A stretch of 64,000 bases of DNA from Engraulis encrasicolus (GCF_034702125.1 NC_085865.1:16701389-16765388); one strand, 5' to 3'. Positions 1-10,728 are shown, counted from the stretch's first letter. Numbers and translations are program-made. The notes: a model not told the origin generated them from the letters alone.

Positions 1-1500
1 CAAGTGTCTTGTCTTCAATGATAGGATATCTCTTTATTGATTTTATCACATGTAGACATAATAGAGATTTAGAAAATATACAGTTTTGATGGATCATTTA
101 CTTTGCCATGAATTACATAATGTATTCATCGTACACTTTTTTTAGCAATACAATATAGGGTTGGATTGGCTAAATTTTTATGACTATCTTAGTTCCGAAT
201 TAACTAACTTTAACTCTGAATAAAGCTTAATTCGGCTTTGAAAAAGTAATGTAAATACTTCACAATTCGGAATTAAATAAAATATCAAAGTAAAATCTAT
301 GGAACTATTTAAAGGGACACTGTGTGAGATTTTTTGTTGTTTATTTCCAGAATTCATGCTGCCCATTCAATAATGTTACCTTTTTCATGAATACTACCAC
401 CACCATCAAATTCTAGGTATTCATTTTGACTGGAGTAATTGCACTTATCATACATGAAAAGGAGGATCTTCTCCATGGTCCGCCATTTTGAATTTCCAAA
501 AATAGCCATTTTTAGCTGCAAAAATGACTGTACTTGGACCATACTAGAAAATATTTGTTTATTACTAAGTACACTTTCATGTAAAGAACAAATTTGGCAT
601 TAGGTAGCCCAGTTTCAATGAGCAGCATAGTTGCAGTACCTTTTTTGACCATTTCCTGCACAGTGTCCCTTTAATTCTGAATTATTTATTCACTGTAGGA
701 GAGTGGGTCAAATCAGAACTCTTGCTCCATCACATCTGCAGAGTGTGTGCTTTAAAAAAATATATGGGTTTGATATCTTAATATAAATTATGCACCTATC
801 CTGGGCCTAGAACTCATAACTGTCCAATGGATTTGAATATAAATCAATGCATTTCCATGAAATGCAAAGAATATTACGGAACTAAGGTGTAGAGCAATGT
901 AGGAAATTTGGAGATGTCCCAAGGCACACTGTCAAATCTAGAGTAAAGGCCTATAAACCTTTTGAAAATACATGAATATGGATTAAATCAGTTATTCTCA
1001 AACTGCCGGCCCACAGGTGGACCATGAAGTGGGCCTTGCAACCATTTTATAAAAAGCAAAATAATATTTATGTTTGGTCTTCTTTATTGGGTCAGCGGTG
1101 GGCCCTGTCCATGTCAAAATTTCAACTGGGCCCCAAGTTGAAATAGATTGGGTACTCCTAGATTAGATAGCGTAACAGATTAAAGACTCCAAACCCATTG
1201 CTGTGCATTGAAATGAATAGCTAGATGTAAAACAGGTTTCAATGGACCTTATATCACATCTAGTATATGGACCTTTCCCTATACTCTTCTATATCTTCAG
1301 TATATAGACCTAGGTTTCCTAATGATACCAGGATTACAATTGCACACTCCAAAGTATTTGAATGTGAAGGACAATGCATGGAGATCCTGCACAAGAGTTC
1401 AGTTTGTCAGAAACTAATGTCTTTTTACACATACAGTACAACCTGTCTAGCAACTAGAATGTATCGACTTTCCTGAGGCAACCTGCGGAAGCAGTTTAGG
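1..1500. other. Intergenic, transposon debris
   Basis: No gene was found. Positions about 180-310 and 672-720 match a sequence also present at 38865-39000 and are split by the MITE at 313-671. Positions about 1000-1165 resemble a diverged hAT-type non-autonomous element (the 'only-white-space of GGCCC' type found in fish), judged by sight only. The remainder is AT-rich sequence with no supported feature. Confidence 0.5.
313..671. mobile_element. MITE with AAAGGGACACTGTG termini
   Basis: The element begins AAAGGGACACTGTG and ends CACAGTGTCCCTTT, a clear inverted repeat. Related sequence (GCACTGTGCAGGAAATGGTC) is present at about 9926-10145 and 24381-24600. It sits inside an older repeat: the flanks rejoin as one sequence that is uninterrupted at 38970-38995. 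There is no coding capacity. The superfamily was not determined. Confidence 0.7.
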
Positions 1501-1864
1501 TAGGCTATAGCAATCCTAGTGTTTTTTTGGGGTCCTGGCCCATGTACTAAAAGGTGAATGATTCAATGGGACACCTGATCTGAACGCAAACAAAAATGAG
1601 TTTGAGACAAAACTGGCCATGAGCCTGGAGTATGCCCACTTTCGCCCAAACATTTCACAATGAGCAAAAATAAATAAATAAATCATTTAAGGACATTAGG
1701 AAATTAACACTCATTTAGGCGACCAGAATTGTTGAACTAATCGATTTGTTGGTTACCATTATGAAAATCTCAACTTGTGTGCACCAAATAGTCCCTCAAC
1801 AAGCTCATGAATTGGTTTCAGACAAGACAGAATAAACCAGAAACAGCAATGAAATGGGAGACAT

Positions 1865-1870
1865 TTTATT
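1865..1870 (-). terminator. Polyadenylation signal of paralog 1
   Basis: AATAAA on the minus strand (TTTATT on plus). It lies at the same place relative to the coding exons in all five paralogs (7957, 17297, 22521, 25889), within a conserved block beginning CAATAAAAT. Confidence 0.65.
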
Positions 1871-2107
1871 GAAGCTTCAATGACAAAAGACCTGGAGAGA
1901 CAAAAAAGTAAAGTCACGTTAGAATTTGACAAGCCAACCTCCAGCTACACAATCTACACGGAGTAAAAACCACTTAACGGCAATTCCAAAGACACAATTC
2001 ATTTTGATCTACACAAAATGAGGCAAGCATCTTGAAGCCTCAGGGTTGTACAGCACACATCCATGTGTAGTACTAGAGAAACTGGAAAGGTCATAGTGAC
2101 TCCAACT

Positions 2108-2501
2108 CATGGAGGTAGTATAAGAACTGGAGAGAGTGAATAAGTCCCGCCTCCAGTCATTTCAATGGGAAATGCTACACCAGTGAATTCAGCCAAAACT
2201 GAACGAATTTTTCAGCTTCAAAGATGGAGTCGTTTCCGCCGACAGTTAACTCCAATTAGCCAATTACGTGCCACATTAATGATTGACCAGAAAGATATGG
2301 AAGACGGGCATTGGATGCATGGACGTGCCCAACCACACACCTGTATACAGTATGTGTGCCCAACACCAAGCTTGCGCACCCACCAATCACATCCACCCTC
2401 TTTGAGCGAAGTGACGTCGGAAATGAGCAAATTTGTGAGAATTGCGACGAGGAAGTGCTTCGCTAATTGGCGAAGCTAATCAGCCAAATCCTGACCCCAT
2501 G
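2108..2501. mobile_element. MITE with 8-bp TSD in paralog 1 3' UTR
   Basis: The insert is flanked by a perfect 8-bp direct repeat CTCCAACT (2100-2107 and 2502-2509). The other paralogs have uninterrupted sequence there (for example CTCCAGCTGG at 8187). The ends are CATGGAGG and the inverse of CATGGGGT, a short imperfect inverted repeat. An 8-bp duplication fits the hAT superfamily. No transposase is encoded. Confidence 0.75.
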
Positions 2502-2638
2502 CTCCAACTGGTCTGGAGATAAATATAGAAAATGAAGATCAATAAAATCCCATGTTAAGGTGGAGGACAAAGACATCATTCAGTGTGAGGAATCAACACT
2601 TGAATTCCTTTCTTTTATTGCATGGAATTTTAATCTTT

Positions 2639-2685
2639 GAGGTCTTCAGATTCTACATCTAGGTAGAGGATCTGCGGAAGACCTC
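2639..2685 (-). other. Conserved stem-loop in the 3' UTR intron, paralog 1
   Basis: GAGGTCTTC pairs with GAAGACCTC (9 bp), then AGAT with ATCT, around a short loop containing CTAGGTAG. Equivalent hairpins are at 8371-8419, 17634-17680, 22917-22965 and about 26732-26786. It lies between the conserved donor after the stop codon and the terminal-exon acceptor, so it is probably intronic. Function unknown. Confidence 0.45.
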
Positions 2686-2932
2686 AATGATCAAAATTGA
2701 AATTTGCCATGGAAGGAAACAAAATTATAAAACATAGAAACAAGTGTAGGCCGTGACCCAGTCTGTGCTGAACTGCTTGAAGCCATCTAGTAGGCAATGT
2801 AAAATGGTGTTTCAACATACCCAATTCAACACCTCCATCGAGTCCAGCTCTGGATGGCAGCAGCCTTCAGCTGAGAGAGTAGAGCTGCCGCTTCTGCTGG
2901 TGTTTAGACTTATGCCCTGCTGTAAGGGGCTG

Positions 2933-3999
2933 TTACTTGGTCTGCTGCTTTGGTGTAGCCTGTGTTGTCAAGGATTGCTGTGTCTGTTGCACAGATTTGG
3001 ACGCAGCCTGAGGCTTCTGGTCATTATACATCTGTGCCACAGGTGTTTTGGATTTGCCATGTTGAGGAATACTACCACCATCCTGTTGCTTGGTCTGTTG
3101 CTTTGGTGGGGCTGTAGCCTGGGTTGTCAAGGATGGCTGTGTCTGTTGCACAGATTTGGACGCAGCCTGAGGCTTCTGGTCATCATACATCTGTGCCACA
3201 GGTGTTTTGGATTTGCCATGTTGAGGAATACTACCACCATCCTGTTGCTTGGTCTGCTGCTTTGGTGAGGCTGTAGCCTGTGTTGTCAAGGATGGCTGTG
3301 TCTGTTGCACAGATTTGGACGCAGCCTGAGGCTTCTGGTCGTCATACATCTGTGCCACAGGTGTTTTGGATTTGCCATGTTGAGGAATACTACCACCATC
3401 CTGTTGCTTGGTCTGCTGCTTTGGTGAGGCTGTAGCCTGTGTTGTCAAGGATGGCTGTGTCTGTTGCACAGATTTGGACGCAGCCTGAGGCTTCTGGTCA
3501 TCGTAGAGCTGTCCCACTGGTCGTTTGGATTTGTCTGGTGACTGCGATTCATCTTTGATTTCCTGCTGTTCATCTTTGATGACCTGTGTTTGCTGCTGTT
3601 GAGGGATAACCCCCTTGATGCCAGAGTTGCTGCTGGTGGATGGCTTGTTGTGAATGCTGTTGCTGACACTTTGGGTCTTCTGGCCTTGGTCAGGACCTCT
3701 ACCAGGATCATGGAGCCCTAAAGACGCAGAAACTTTATTTAGGACCACAATAAACAGGTATCCATAATAAGGGAATTACCATCATCTCAAAAAGGTAAAT
3801 CTATTGAGCAAGGGTACTTCACTTACCATTTGCAAGCCCAAGGTCATAGGAGGCAATGGCTACAAATAGCAGCATTAGGCTACAAACACAAAATGAGAAG
3901 TGTCAGACATGATGGCACTGCTAATAGCTTAATTTATTTAGAAATACTGGATGGTTAAAAAACATACCTGTACCGCTTTCCATTTGCACCCCACATCAT
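2933..3999 (-). CDS. Secreted Q/K-rich 53-aa-repeat protein, paralog 1 (C-terminally truncated)
   Basis: Coding exons on the minus strand are 3968-3999, 3827-3879 and 2933-3717, giving 289 residues. Exon 1 starts at tandem ATG codons and ends AG|GTATGT; exon 2 is 53 nt and ends G|GTAAGT. Exons 1 and 2 encode a signal peptide with a basic n-region (NGKRY) and hydrophobic core (LMLLFVAIA). The large exon encodes a Ser/Asn-rich stretch, two heptads around QVIKDEQQ, then three copies of a 53-residue unit (159-bp period) containing SIPQHGKSK and AQMYDDQKPQ. It is very rich in Gln, Lys, Pro, Ser and Thr, has no Cys, and is probably extracellular and disordered. The stop (TAA, 2933-2935) replaces a CAA codon of the sisters and removes a conserved basic tail that would end at 2867. 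It is not a family I recognise. Confidence 0.72.
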
Positions 4000-4070
4000 C
4001 CAGCTGTTATTAGCTGCTACCACCACACAGTTGACACAAAGTCACATTGCAGCAGTGGCATCAAGGCAGC

Positions 4071-4103
4071 TTTTAAGGCAGATTAGATTTTGTTTCAACC
4101 AAT
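4071..4103 (-). promoter_or_regulatory. Promoter of paralog 1 (CCAAT box plus TATA-like)
   Basis: A TTAAAAG element (minus strand, 4070-4076) lies about 75 bp upstream of the first ATG, with an ATTGG (reverse CCAAT, 4099-4103) just upstream. Both are kept at the same spacing in all five paralogs, while flanking sequence diverges. The transcription start is probably near 4045. Inferred. Confidence 0.5.
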
Positions 4104-4216
4104 CACACACTGATGAGGGAAACAAGATCAGCTGAAGAGGTAATTAGTGTAATAATCAGCAGGTGTGCTACATATTGAATTGTACCGTTTGGAGTTTGGT
4201 TGCCATCACTCAAAAC

Positions 4217-4791
4217 CCAACCGAATCTCACTCATTTCGTGAAGTATTCACGAAAAAAAAAGGATTAATTTTCGTGGTGCATTCACGTTATTGGCCGTTT
4301 TTCGTGGTAGGGCAACGAAACGCTGCCTATTCACTTGAATTGCCCGACTGTTGCCTAGCGACCCACTAGTTTGATGCCCTTTCGGTAGCCTACCGTCACA
4401 TGGTAATCAAACATTTCAAACAAGCAATTTAGGGTTAGGTTTAGGGTCAAGGTTAGGGTTAAGGTTAGGGTTAGGGTTAGGGTTAGGGTTAGGTTTAGGG
4501 TTAAGTAGGGTTAAGGTTAGGGTTAGGTTTAGGTTTAGGTTTAGGGGACATAAGGCGTGAGTACCGAAAGGGCGTCGAATTAGTGAGTCCCGAGTGTATC
4601 AGCAGTGTTCTGTCAGCACCCCCTCCCCGCCCCTGCAGACGCTTGGATAACCATAGCAGCAGTGGGGCAATTCAAGTGAATAGGCAGCGTTTCGTTGCCC
4701 TACCACGAAAAACGGGCAATAACGTGAATGCACCACGAAAATTAATCTATTTTTTTCGTGAAGACTTTACGAAAGGCATGAGATAGGGCTC
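4217..4791. mobile_element. Foldback element with telomere-like core
   Basis: Two arms of about 170-200 bp (4225-4390 and 4560-4785) are inverted copies; both contain the CACGAAAA, CAACGAAACGCTGCC and CACTTGAATTGCCC blocks. They surround a (TTAGGG)-like array. The element is flanked by direct repeats CAAAAC (4211-4216 and 4792-4797), and paralogs 2, 4 and 5 have the empty site (CTCAAAACCACATTC). A second copy is at 19385-19948 in the sister unit. Confidence 0.75.
4430..4546 (+). repeat. Interstitial telomere-like repeat
   Basis: A degenerate array of TTAGGG with TTTAGGG, TTAAGG and AGGTTT variants forms the core of the foldback element. The sister copy is at 19587-19702. Because it lies inside a mobile-element structure it is not evidence of a chromosome end. 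Confidence 0.85.
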
Positions 4792-5327
4792 CAAAACCAC
4801 ATAAAACAATGCAGGTAACCCACCTGTACGAAGGTGTCCCACCCCATATGTTGAAAATATAAATAAAAGAATTTTGAATAATTTTTGCTCAATTTGTACG
4901 CAAAAGCTTTTACGACTGCTCAAACCCAATTGATATGCCCTCAGAATCTGCTTCCGCTAGTCGGTTGCTGATGACATTTGCGGTTCACATCGGGTAGCTA
5001 CTCGTGGGATTGCAACAGAGTGAACGCCTACTTGATCCCACAGAAGGCAAAGCAGAACGTGTGTCCTGAAATTCTGTGCATGTGCAGTTCATCACATCAG
5101 TAGGAAAACAATCATTTGCAGCGTTGCTTTCATATATATGACCAATAACTTACTGGATAGCTATTATAATCTTGTTTTCATTATGATTCCAACCATATGG
5201 GTTGTGGATCCCTCAGTTGTCCCATATCTGTTTAATCATTCATTTTCAGGTGCCCATGGTTTTACTAATCTGAAATTGCAACCCTGAGGCGTAGCCAAGA
5301 TGGCCGCCATGTGACATGTCTTATTGA

Positions 5328-5625
5328 GTGCATCTTAATATGGGACCTTGCCTCCTCCACTTGCCTCCTCCACTCGCTTCTCGTCATGATGACATCACTG
5401 ACAACAGCATTATATTTCAATATCTTGCAAAAGCTCCATTGTAGAGTCTTTTTTTCTCGTTTGCAATTGGGATGGTGAATGAAAAACAGTCCCTCAAAAG
5501 TTGTTGTGGCTAGGCTGACAGCTGGGAAACTTTATCGTTTTCTCCACGGAGGAGGGGCCAGGAGGCGGGGCGAGGAGACAAGCGCAAATGGAGGAGGCAA
5601 GGTGGCATATTAAGATGCACTCATT
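5328..5625. mobile_element. MITE, GAGTGCATCTTAATAT termini
   Basis: It begins GAGTGCATCTTAATATG and ends CATATTAAGATGCACTC, a long inverted repeat, with ATT on both sides (possible 3-bp target duplication). The sister unit at about 20478-20486 has the uninterrupted site. A second copy in the opposite orientation is at about 28550-28830, flanked by CTT. A 3-bp duplication would fit a PIF/Harbinger-like mover, but this is not proven. Confidence 0.75.
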
Positions 5626-5646
5626 GTAAGGGCCCTTGTCCAAACC

Positions 5647-5818
5647 TAGGACAGTGCACTTGCAAGTGTATCAGCCTAATTAGTCACACCCAGTGATTGG
5701 ATACTCTTTGTTAGTCACACCCAGTGATTGGATATTCCGTAGAGTTCACCAAAGACTATCCTATCACTGGGCGTGACTAATTAGGCTGATACACTTGGAA
5801 GTGCACTGTCCTAGGATT
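5647..5818. mobile_element. Palindromic MITE
   Basis: The terminal repeats are about 60-70 bp, beginning CCTAGGACAGTGCACTT and ending AAGTGCACTGTCCTAGG. They include TCAGCCTAATTAGTCAC in both arms. An orthologous copy is at about 20500-20674 in the sister unit, so the insertion predates the two-gene duplication. Confidence 0.75.
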
Positions 5819-6367
5819 TGAGACTTTGGTCAAAAATAGTCCGTCAGAGCAAGATATCGCAAAACACGCCCACCCAATGCAAAAGAGTGTGCTCAAGCTG
5901 GGTCTGCTAAGGGGGCGTTGTCCCCTCCTTCGTCTTTTATTTTTGTGGTGTTCGCAGAAGAAGTGCGCTACCACCATCTACAGCGCTAAGGGGACTCAAT
6001 TCATTCTCAACCTCAGGACTCCGAAGGTCTCCTAACCAAAGGTCTCCTAAAGGAGCGTTCACCCGACATAAAGTGGATAACGGAAAAGAATTAAAATGAC
6101 GCATCTCTGTCTAGAATATCTCTGCTTTGGTTACCCGTCAAGCAGACCTACGAAGGTTGAATTCCAATATGCGGACACCTGTCCTTCATTACTCACTTGC
6201 CTCCTTGTGATGACGTCACCGATAAAGGAATTGCATTTTAATATCCTGCAAAATTTCCATTCTAATATAATTTTCTCATTTGCAAACAGGATAGTGAATG
6301 AAGAATTGTCCTCCAAAAGTTGTGGCTCGGCAGAAAGCGGGGAAACCCACAAGCAAAGGATGAGAGT

Positions 6368-6620
6368 TAGCCTGATAAACCAGACTAAATGTGGATGTCT
6401 AATTTAGTCTGGCCTCGATGCATAATACATCCGAAGATTGTTGATGAGAACAACCTTCCCTCAAAACCCTGCCCACTTTGATTCAAAACACATCTTCACG
6501 TTGTAATTGGTTTGCCAGATTCATGGCATTCTGGCTTCATTGAATCATTATGCGAGGCCAGACCCACCCGTAGGCAAAACATTTTGCCGTCCAGCGGGTG
6601 GCGCTGGTTCACCAGGCTAG
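6368..6620. mobile_element. hAT-like MITE with 8-bp TSD
   Basis: A perfect 8-bp duplication ATGAGAGT (6360-6367 and 6621-6628) flanks an element with termini TAGCCTGATAAACCAG and, on the other strand, CTAGCCTGGTGAACCAG. The sister unit (about 21170-21180) lacks it, so it inserted after the unit duplication. Confidence 0.85.
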
Positions 6621-7437
6621 ATGAGAGTCTGAATATTGGAATCCACCCCAAGTCTTAACAACACACTGTAAAAGCACACCAAGGGGTTAAGTTTTGGGAA
6701 TAATTTTGCTATTAGCTGCAGGGCAATGGAACTCAAGAGTTGTGACAACTGGGGTACAGACTAACTATAGACTGACACAGAACCTCCACACAAGCAAAGA
6801 TGACTGCACTCTTGACAATCACTTCCTGGAACCATTTTAAAAACAAAATTGCCATAAGAAAATCTCACTTCATGTACTGAAATAAACGTGATCCAAGTTT
6901 GTATTAACTGCTAGCACATTTTAAGATATTTTAGCAGGCATCTCTAGCACATGCCTGCAATCACTTTAATAGACTAATAGGCAAGATGTGCTACAGTTTA
7001 ATACAGCCTGCATCAATACAACTGCATCATACATCTAAATTGTAGCTCACAAGCCCATGTCATCTACTACACGTCTAAAATTCAAGATTTTTCCACAATT
7101 TGGTGATACCGATGTGTGGGGTATTTTTTGGTTCTGGTCCACTGACTAAGGAAACAGTCAGACGATTTAACCTAATGTATAGGCAATAGGCTTTCTAAAG
7201 GTCCATATACTCTGGATGTGAGTTTTTGTTTAATGCATTGATTTGAGACATCCCCAAACTCCCGCTACAATCGAACCCGATATATTGCTGAAAAAGTGTA
7301 CAACTTCATACATTTTGTCCTCCAATTATCAATTAAAACTCATTTGAACATAAACAAGGTTTAGGACACAAAACTGAGCATCGGTCTGGGGTGTGCTCAC
7401 AATAATTTCAAAAAGGGGGAGGAAAAAATGCCATTAA

Positions 7438-7729
7438 CCCATTTTAGTCTGATGACTTGTATATGTTTAACCTTTGGTGCCCCGAGACACAAGCTGAATT
7501 TAGGCTCTTGAGATTTTAGCTTTATAAAAATAAATTAAAGAAAAGGATGTTACAACTGAATGAACACTTTCTAATGCAAGATAAGGGTCTTGGGGTTTAA
7601 ATGCAATGTCATGTTTTTACGTGCATCAGAGGCTAAGATATTTAGGTTTATAGGCAGAGGGCAACTTTCCCAACAAGGGCTTAGGCATTCAGCAGGCGTT
7701 TTTTTGCAGGTGCCTTAGGAATCAATGGG
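7438..7729. mobile_element. piggyBac-like MITE copy 1
   Basis: It is flanked by TTAA on both sides (7434-7437, 7730-7733), with CCCATT / AATGGG termini. That is the hallmark arrangement of non-autonomous piggyBac elements. An orthologous insertion lies at 22002-22293, and further family members are at 38370-38601 and 39004-39301. Confidence 0.8.
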
Positions 7730-7956
7730 TTAAAGGACATCACCAAGGGTTCAGAATGGAAAGGAGTTGAATGGGGGAAATTAACTAACTTAGGGGACCA
7801 GAATTGCCTCTTTGCTTACCATATTGAAAATCTTTGCTTATGCACCACAAATAGTTCCTTGAGGAACTGATGAATTGGTTTCAGACTATCAAGACCCTTC
7901 ATGCTTCAGGAACAGACAAATAAACCAGAAACAGCAATGAAATGGGATTTTGAAAT

Positions 7957-8196
7957 TTTATTGAAACTTCAAAAGACACGACCTGGAGAGACAAATAAAA
8001 AGTAAAGTCACATTAGTATTTCACGTGTCAACCTTTAGAAACCATAAATCAGACAGCGGTTCCAAATACACACACACACACAATTCAGTCTTTGATCTCC
8101 AAAATGAACCAAGCATCTTGAAGCCTCAGGGTTGTAAAGCACACATCCATGTGTGGCACTAGAGGAACTGGAAAGGTCATAGTGACTCCAGCTGGT
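7957..8196 (-). other. Paralog 2 terminal 3' UTR exon (predicted)
   Basis: The acceptor CTATTCTGTTCAG|ACCAG gives an exon start at 8196; AATAAA on the minus strand lies at 7957-7962. A short CA run is inside. It is predicted to be joined to the donor at 8567/8566, 32 nt after the stop codon. Confidence 0.5.
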
Positions 8197-8598
8197 CTGA
8201 ACAGAATAGACTGGTTTTAAGTTAGGATTCATAAGGCATGGAGACAAGTGTAGAAAAGGAAGATCAATAAAATCCCACATTAAGGTGCAGGCAAAGGCAA
8301 AGCTTAGTGTGAGGAGTCACACACAATTGGAATTCCTTTTCGCGTTTCATTGTATGGCATGTTGATCTTTGAGGTCTTTAGATTCTCTACATCTAGGTAG
8401 AGGATATGAGGAAGACCTCAATGACCAAAACTTAATTCTGCAGTGCCATGGAAGAAAACAAAAAAAGGATTCAAGTGGCTTCTCACTCTAAAACATGTAA
8501 ACAAGTGTAGGCCTTGACCCAACCTGTGCTGAACTACCTACGAAATGCAAAATTGTTTCAACATACCCAACGAGTCCAGCTCTGGGTGGCAGCAACCT

Positions 8599-9598
8599 TC
8601 AGCTGAGAGAAGAGAGCTGCCGCTTCTGCTGGTGTTTAGACGTATGCCCTGCTGTGAGGGGCTGTTGCTCGGTCTGCTGTGCTGGTGTAGCCGGTGTAGA
8701 CAAGGATTGCTGTGTCTGTTGCACATGTTTGGAGATATGGGGCTTCTGGTCATCATAGATTTGTGTCACAGGATGTTTGGATTTGCCATGTTGAGGAATA
8801 CTACCCTCGTCTTGTTGCTTGGTCTGCTGCTTTGGCGGGGCTGTAGCCTGTGTTGTCAAGGATGGCTGTTGCATAGATTTGGACGCAGCCTGAGGCTTCT
8901 GGTCATCATACATCTGTGCCACAGGGGTTTTGGATTTGCCATGTTGAGGAATACTACCCCCATCTGGTTGCTTGGTCTGCTGCTTTGGTGGGGCTGTAGC
9001 CTGCGTTGTCAAGGATGGCTTTGGCTGTTGCACATGTTTGGAAGTAGCTTGAGGGTTCTGGTCATCATTGTAGATCTGGATCACAGGTCGTTTGGATTCA
9101 TCTCTGATAACCTGCTGCTCATCTTTGATAACCTGCTGTTGATCTTCAGATAAAATGTGCATTGGGTTGCTGCTGCTGGATGGCTTGGAATGAATGTTGT
9201 TGCTGACACTTGTGGATGGTTGGAAGTCAATGTCACTTGCAGATGCCACTTCAATGCTGTTGCTGACACTTGTAGAGGGTTTGAAGCCAATCACTCCACC
9301 CCTGACACCTATGGGTGGATTTAGTTTTAGTTGGGAACACAATACCTACACAGATATCCATAATAAGGGTGTTACTACCATCTCAAAAAGGTAAATCTAT
9401 TGAGCAAGGTTACTTCACCTACCATTTGCAAGCCCTAGGTCATAGGAGGCAATGGCTACAAAAAGCACAGCCAGGCTACAAACAAAAAGTGAAAAATGTC
9501 AAGACATGATATCACTTTTAAATAGCCTAATTTATTTAGAAATACCAGATGGTTAAAAAAACATACCTTAACTGTTTTCCATTTGCACCCCACATCAT
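8599..9598 (-). CDS. Secreted Q/K-rich 53-aa-repeat protein, paralog 2 (intact)
   Basis: Coding exons are 9567-9598, 9423-9475 and 8599-9308, giving 264 residues with every junction in frame. The first two exons encode a signal peptide with core LAVLFVAIA ending near LANG. The large exon begins with two copies of a motif around FxPSTSVSN, then heptads (QQVIKDEQQVIRDE), a KRPVIQIYNDDQ segment, two repeat units with SIPQHGKSK, and the basic tail KHQQKRQLSSLS. No Cys. The 3' UTR donor is 32 nt after the stop, inside the usual 50-nt limit for escaping nonsense-mediated decay. It is one of the three copies with a full reading frame. Function unknown; the many Gln and Lys residues would suit a cross-linked or matrix protein, which is only a guess. 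Confidence 0.75.
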
Positions 9599-9668
9599 CC
9601 AGTTGTTAATAGCTGCTGCCACCACACAATCGACACAATGTCACATTGCAGCAGTTGCATCAAGGCAG

Positions 9669-9702
9669 CTTTTAAGGCAGATTAGATTTTGTTTCAACCA
9701 AT
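9669..9702 (-). promoter_or_regulatory. Promoter of paralog 2
   Basis: TTAAAAG (minus, about 9669-9675) and reverse CCAAT (9698-9702) are at the same spacing from the start codon as in the sister genes. Confidence 0.45.
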
Positions 9703-10371
9703 CACACAATGATTAGGGAATTAAGGTCAGCTGAAGAGGTAATTAGTGTAATAATCAGGTGTGCTGTATTGAATTGTATCCTTTGGAGTCTGACTGTCCA
9801 TTACTCAAAACCACATTCAAAACAATGCAGATGGCACCTGTGTTAATGTGATACATATTATGTCACACATATTATGTTGAAAATATAAATAAAAGAATTT
9901 TGATTCATTTGTGCACATACCTGCTTAAAGGTGCACTGTGCAGGAAATGGTCAAAAAAGGCACTACAACTATGCTGCTCATTGAAACTGGGTTGCCTATT
10001 GCCAAATGGAGCATGGTGAAGATACCCCTTTTCATGTAGCCTATGAAAAGTGCAATTTTCCCAATCATAGTGAATACTTTGAATTTGATGGTGGTGGTAA
10101 GTATTCATGAAAAAGGTAAGTGAATGGGTAGCATGCATTCTGGAAATAAGCAACTAAAATATATAAACTCTGTTCCAATTTCTACAGTGTATGCTTGCAT
10201 ACCAAAGTGAACTACTATTGGCCGAATACCCTCTGCTATGATATGAGTTAGCCTTCCCGTCAAGGAAAGCTACTTGGCCTTGAGCCGCGGCCCCAAATTT
10301 TGGCCATCGGTGCCATCTGGGGGGAGGAATGCTAACATTTTTTTTTGGTTAAGTATATCCTTGCCTGGCTC

Positions 10372-10728
10372 TTGCCCGACCTGTAGTTCCGCACAGCTTT
10401 GTGAGCTCCACTACTAGGTCTGGGAGCATGTAGCAGGATTCCATTTCTACAGTCAAACAAAAAAATCGCAGCATTTATTGCTTCAATATCAACAAATTCT
10501 TTCAAAACCATTTTCTGTTGATCTCTAAAGCGTCAATATGGTCTATAATATGACCTGTGACTCCTCAATGTGAGCTGCCAGTGATATTGAAGTGATAAAT
10601 GCTCGGCATTATTTTTTGAGTCCAGAAATTGAATCCTGCCACATGCTCCCAGACCGATGTGTGTGTTTGGAGTGCCACCAGGGGGCTCCAGAGCACACAC
10701 ACGGAGGTCTGGTAGGAACCAGGCTAGG
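10372..10728. mobile_element. Element nested in the left arm
   Basis: The insert is flanked by the 8-bp repeat GTATATCC. The right arm has one uninterrupted copy of that site (reverse strand, about 15617-15624), which gives an internal empty site. Termini TTGCCTGGCTC and, on the other strand, CTAGCCTGGTTC resemble those of the hAT-like MITE at 6368-6620. Confidence 0.7.

Larger units (their letters stand above)
1865..2512 (-). other. Paralog 1 terminal 3' UTR exon (predicted), with TE insert
   Basis: A conserved acceptor (pyrimidine tract then AG|ACCAG) at 2513/2512 matches those at 8196 (paralog 2), 17478 (3) and 22741 (4). Together with the conserved donor about 30-45 nt after the ancestral stop codon, this predicts a wholly untranslated last exon ending near the AATAAA at 1865. 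In this copy the exon is interrupted by the transposon at 2108-2501, which would add about 400 nt to the 3' UTR. Inferred from paralog comparison only. Confidence 0.5.
4792..7900. other. Spacer between paralogs 1 and 2, several MITEs
   Basis: No gene was found. The sequence is nearly collinear with 19949-22450 in the sister unit, except for inserts at about 5328-5625 and 6368-6620 that the sister lacks. It also holds the palindromic MITE at 5647-5818, a diverged element at about 6180-6350 and a piggyBac-like MITE at 7438-7729. Confidence 0.7.

Noticed and set aside
2753..3268. Long plus-strand open frames rich in Leu, Cys and Trp opposite the repeat exons (also 8545-9153, 17929-18450, 23093-23569, 27001-27369)
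   Set aside because: They are the complement of the Gln/Lys-rich repeats, have no splice or signal logic of their own, and do not agree with the conserved promoter and polyadenylation signals.
2988..3480. CRISPR-like array
   Set aside because: The 159-bp direct repeats are contiguous coding units without spacers, in a vertebrate genome.
4430..4546. Chromosome end or fusion point
   Set aside because: The telomere-like array is degenerate, bounded by inverted arms and a target duplication, and present twice through local duplication.
8035..8280. Extra coding exon downstream of paralog 2
   Set aside because: It follows the stop codon in transcript order, is interrupted in the other paralogs, and fits better as untranslated terminal exon and intron.
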